A stretch of DNA of 46,302 nucleotides, taken from positions 1 to 46,302 of the forward strand of contig NZ_JACZKG010000042.1 in the NCBI RefSeq assembly GCF_014860165.1, given 5' to 3'. Positions 43,778 to 46,302 of the stretch are shown here, piece by piece. Made by a program: the position numbers and the translations under genes. Position 1 is the first letter of the stretch; every line of letters starts with the position of its first letter. The notes beneath the pieces were generated by a model. The model had not been told where the DNA came from. It made no database searches and saw nothing but the letters and a program-made list of their open reading frames with translations. Origin of the DNA: Devosia sp. (GTDB lineage Bacteria; Pseudomonadota; Alphaproteobacteria; Rhizobiales; Devosiaceae).

Positions 43778-45027
43778 TTCCAAACACTCCCATCCGCGCC
43801 GATCGCATTGCCGCCGATATCGACGCGCTGGCTGCCATCACCGAGCCGGGCCGTCCATACACCCGCCGCGCCTTCACCCCGATGTTCCTCGAGGGCCGGA
43901 AATGGCTTGAAAAAGCCATGCGGGAGGCCGGCGCCGTCACCCGGATCGACGCGGCCGGCAACCTGGTCGGCACCATCCCCGGCAAGCGCCCCGAACTCGG
44001 TACCATCATGCTCGGCAGCCATTCCGACACCGTCCCCGATGGCGGCCGGTTTGACGGCATTGCCGGAATCGTCGCGGCGCTGGAAGTGGCCAGGGGCCTG
44101 CTCGACCGCGGCATGGTGCTCGATCACACGCTGGAAGTGGTGGATTTCCTGGCCGAAGAGGTCTCCATCTTCGGGGTGTCATGCATCGGCAGCCGCGGCA
44201 TGAGCGGCACGCGACCCGCGGAATGGTTGGCGCGTACCGCCGATGGACTGACACTGGAGCAGGGCATTTCCCAGGTCGGCGGCGAAGCGAGGCTTCCGGC
44301 GCAACGCGATGATATCAAGGCATTTCTCGAACTGCATATCGAGCAGGGCCCGGTGCTGCAGGACGAAAAGTTGGATGTCGGCGTGGTGACGGCGATCGCA
44401 GGCATCACGCGGCTCGAAATCATCGTCGAAGGCCGCGCCGACCATGCCGGAACCACGCCCATGAGCTCGCGCAAGGATGCGCTGACCACCGCGGCCTGGA
44501 TCGCCCTCGGCGTCGAGGAACTGGGCCGGGCCCTGGCCAGCGGCGAGGCCCATTTCGCCGCCACTGTTGGCGAATTCGGGATGACTCCCAACGCCGCCAA
44601 TGTCGTGCCGGCGCGGGTGCGGATGCTCATCGACGCCCGGGCAGAACGGCGCGACGACATGGATCGCTTCGTCGACGAGCTCGACCGTGGCGTCGCCGCG
44701 ATTGCGCAGAAGACAGGTGTCACCGTCTCGGTGCCACGCATCGTCTCGGACAATCAACCAATGCCCTGCAACGCCGAATTGCTCGATGTGCTGGACGCCG
44801 CCTGCGAAACGGCGGGCGCCCGGCACCGGCGCATGGCCTCCGGCGCCGGGCACGACACGGCCTGGATGGCGCGGATCACCAGGGCGGCGATGATCTTCGT
44901 GCCCTGCGCCGATGGCCGCAGCCACACGCCGGACGAGTTCGCCACCTCAGACGATATCGCGCTGGGCGCCTCGGTCCTGCTCGATGCGGTGCTGGCGCTC
45001 GACACCAAACTGCAAGGGAACACCTGA
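43774..45027 (+). CDS. M20-family N-carbamoyl-L-amino-acid hydrolase / allantoate amidohydrolase-like
   Basis: A 417-residue zinc-dependent hydrolase of the hydantoinase/carbamoylase branch of M20. Metal residues: His 83 (GSHSDTVPDGGRFDG), Asp 94, Glu 128/129 (DFLAEEVSIFG), His 188 (LELHIEQGPVL) and His 360 (GAGHDTAWMA). It starts at TTG 43774 overlapping the hydantoinase stop, with GGAGCTAAGG upstream. It would release ammonia and CO2 from N-carbamoyl-L-glutamate to give glutamate. An allantoate or ureidoglycolate role is the main alternative, but no allantoin genes are nearby. Confidence 0.85.
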   Translation: MIPNTPIRADRIAADIDALAAITEPGRPYTRRAFTPMFLEGRKWLEKAMREAGAVTRIDAAGNLVGTIPGKRPELGTIMLGSHSDTVPDGGRFDGIAGIVAALEVARGLLDRGMVLDHTLEVVDFLAEEVSIFGVSCIGSRGMSGTRPAEWLARTADGLTLEQGISQVGGEARLPAQRDDIKAFLELHIEQGPVLQDEKLDVGVVTAIAGITRLEIIVEGRADHAGTTPMSSRKDALTTAAWIALGVEELGRALASGEAHFAATVGEFGMTPNAANVVPARVRMLIDARAERRDDMDRFVDELDRGVAAIAQKTGVTVSVPRIVSDNQPMPCNAELLDVLDAACETAGARHRRMASGAGHDTAWMARITRAAMIFVPCADGRSHTPDEFATSDDIALGASVLLDAVLALDTKLQGNT

Positions 45028-46139
45028 TGGGTCGCATCCTTACCGAAAGGGACGTCGAGGCCGCCGTGCGTGGCGGCTCGGTCTATGCGGCGGGCGGCGG
45101 CGGCTGGGCCGACCATGGGCGCATGCTGGGCCATGCTGCCGTGAGCATCGGCAAGCCGGAACTGGTTGGTATCGAGGAACTGAATCCCGACGACTGGGTG
45201 GCGACGGCTGCCGCAATCGGTGCACCGGCCTCGACCACGGCCTGGGAAATGCAGGGCGTCGACTATGTGAAGGCCGTCGCGCTGCTGCAGGATGCGCTGG
45301 GCGAGAAGCTCAGCGGATTGATGGTGGGGCAGAACGGCAAATCATCCACGCTCAACGGCTGGCTCCCGTCAGCCATCCTGGGAACCAAGGTCGTGGACGC
45401 CGTGGGCGATATCCGCGCCCATCCGACGGGGGACATGGGGTCGATCGGCATGGCCGGCTCGCCCGAGCAGATGATCCAGACGGCGGTGGGCGGCAATCGG
45501 GCAGAGAACCGCTACATCGAGCTGGTGACGCGCGGCGCGACGGCCAAGGTCTCGCCCATCCTGCGCACGGCGGCCGATATGTCGGGCGGTTTCATCGCCT
45601 CCTGCCGCAACCCGCTGCGGGCCAGCTATGTGCAGAAGCATGCCGCCTTGGGCGGCATTTCGCTGGCGCTGAAGCTGGGCGAGGCGATGATCGCAGCCGA
45701 GGGCAGGGGACCGGGGTCGGTCATCGACGCCATCGTCGAGACCACGGGCGGCTCGATCCTGGTGAAGGGTTACATCACCGATATCGACGTGACCTATACC
45801 AAGGAGGCCTTCGATATTGGCCGCGTCACGATCGGCGAGGGCGACAAAGCCACTACGCTGCATGTGATGAACGAGTATATGGCGGTGGAGGATGCGGGCG
45901 GCGCGCGGCTGGCGACCTTCCCTGATGTCATCACCACGCTTGATGCGGCGGGACAGGCGCTGTCGGTGGGCCAACTCGGGCGCGGCATGTATGTCTTCGT
46001 GCTGCATGTCCCCAAGACCATCATTCCGCTGAGCTCGTCCGTGCTCGACCCGGCGGTGTATCCGTTCGTAGAGGAGCGCATGGGGATCGAACTGGCGAAA
46101 TATGCGCTGAACCTGGGGCGGGGGGAGAGCGACGCTTAG
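45027..46139 (+). CDS. DUF917 protein, candidate desulfhydrase of the pathway
   Basis: A 370-residue DUF917 protein: a Gly-rich N-terminus (VYAAGGGGWADHG), VVDAVGDIRAHPTGDMGSIGMAG near residue 116 and the IETTGGSI-like block (IVETTGGSILVKGYI) match the family. It overlaps the M20 gene by 1 base (TGATG), so it is co-translated. DUF917 genes are often found with hydantoin hydrolases. The pathway needs an enzyme that removes sulfur from the thiohydantoin intermediate and this is the only unassigned gene; that assignment is by elimination and unproven here. Confidence 0.8.
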   Translation: MGRILTERDVEAAVRGGSVYAAGGGGWADHGRMLGHAAVSIGKPELVGIEELNPDDWVATAAAIGAPASTTAWEMQGVDYVKAVALLQDALGEKLSGLMVGQNGKSSTLNGWLPSAILGTKVVDAVGDIRAHPTGDMGSIGMAGSPEQMIQTAVGGNRAENRYIELVTRGATAKVSPILRTAADMSGGFIASCRNPLRASYVQKHAALGGISLALKLGEAMIAAEGRGPGSVIDAIVETTGGSILVKGYITDIDVTYTKEAFDIGRVTIGEGDKATTLHVMNEYMAVEDAGGARLATFPDVITTLDAAGQALSVGQLGRGMYVFVLHVPKTIIPLSSSVLDPAVYPFVEERMGIELAKYALNLGRGESDA

Positions 46140-46168
46140 CCTGGCCCAAGGAGACCTAACAAACGCGC

Positions 46169-46241
46169 CGTCATCCCCGCGAAGGCGGGGATCCACTCTT
46201 CAACGCAACAAGAATGGATTCCCGCCTTCGCGGGAATGACG
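46169..46241. repeat. Family B palindromic repeat
   Basis: CGTCATCCCCGCGAAGGCGGGGATCCAC is mirrored by GGATTCCCGCCTTCGCGGGAATGACG around a shorter centre than other copies. It follows the DUF917 gene. Confidence 0.85.
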
Positions 46242-46286
46242 CCGTGGGTAAGCCGAGTTTTGAAGTTGTTGCGGCGAGAGCAGATC

Positions 46287-46302
46287 ATGCCCACACCCAA
46301 TC
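46287..46302 (+). CDS. Possible start of a further gene, cut by the right edge
   Basis: An ATG with a weak GAGAG 7-11 bases upstream begins a plus-strand frame (Met-Pro-Thr-Pro-Asn) that runs off the window. It is in line with the preceding operon. A thiourocanate hydratase (urocanase-like) gene is the missing step and would be expected here, but five codons cannot identify it. Confidence 0.3.

Noticed and set aside
42419..45027. Allantoin or reductive pyrimidine degradation
   Set aside because: No uricase, ureidoglycolate, dihydropyrimidine dehydrogenase or beta-alanine genes are nearby; the coupled lyase and betaine importer fit ergothioneine better. It stays an alternative for the two hydrolases on family grounds.

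Overview
ORGANISM. The window is GC-rich, densely coding and free of rRNA, tRNA, phage or insertion-sequence genes. It carries an oxygen-dependent (CobG-type) cobalamin operon, a rhizobial-type L-rhamnose locus (bifunctional RhaD, RhaI, RhaR-STPQ-U), an Fe-S FNR-type regulator, DUF1127 small proteins and many dispersed palindromic repeats. Together these point to an alphaproteobacterium of the order Hyphomicrobiales, probably Devosia-like. The genus is inference; no marker gene was available. LAYOUT. (1) 51-4127, minus strand: cobF and cobG-H-I-J of aerobic cobalamin synthesis. (2) 4219-6052: two ArsR/SRPBCC regulator-partner pairs arranged tail to tail. (3) 6155-6505: a secreted DUF305 protein. 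(4) 6645-11759: a LacI regulator with a gamma-glutamylcyclotransferase-like partner, divergent from a sugar ABC importer (ATPase, permease, binding protein), with two LacI-type operators between them. (5) 12037-14904: copper export operon copA-cueR-copZ behind a textbook CueR promoter. (6) 15263-22541: an Fe-S FNR regulator, cydC and cydD, and divergent cydA-cydB-cydX, with a perfect FNR box in front of cydA. (7) 22806-25309: two DUF1127 small proteins, a lipoprotein, a YbaK-type deacylase and a LysR regulator. (8) 25375-34911: L-rhamnose uptake and catabolism; no rhamnulokinase gene is present. (9) 35072-36343: a DUF3422 membrane protein. (10) 36541-46302 (right edge): the most interesting region, a plus-strand operon that I interpret as an ergothioneine uptake and degradation system. 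THE PUTATIVE ERGOTHIONEINE OPERON. Its order is: a histidine-ammonia-lyase-fold enzyme whose cofactor-forming Ala-Ser-Gly triad is replaced by Cys-Ala-Asp (as expected for ergothionase, which works without that cofactor); a four-part betaine-type ABC importer of YehZYXW layout; a hydantoinase-like amidohydrolase; an M20 N-carbamoyl-amino-acid hydrolase; and a DUF917 protein. A further reading frame starts at the right edge. Read as a pathway: import of the trimethylated betaine ergothioneine, loss of trimethylamine to give thiourocanate, hydration (thiourocanate hydratase, predicted just past the right edge), desulfuration (candidate: DUF917), opening of the hydantoin ring to N-carbamoyl-glutamate, then hydrolysis to glutamate. 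The gene set and the lost cofactor triad are seen directly; the substrate is inference. REPEATS. At least three families of imperfect palindromes fill most larger intergenic gaps. One copy lies in frame inside cydD and adds exactly 29 codons between the membrane and ATPase domains.
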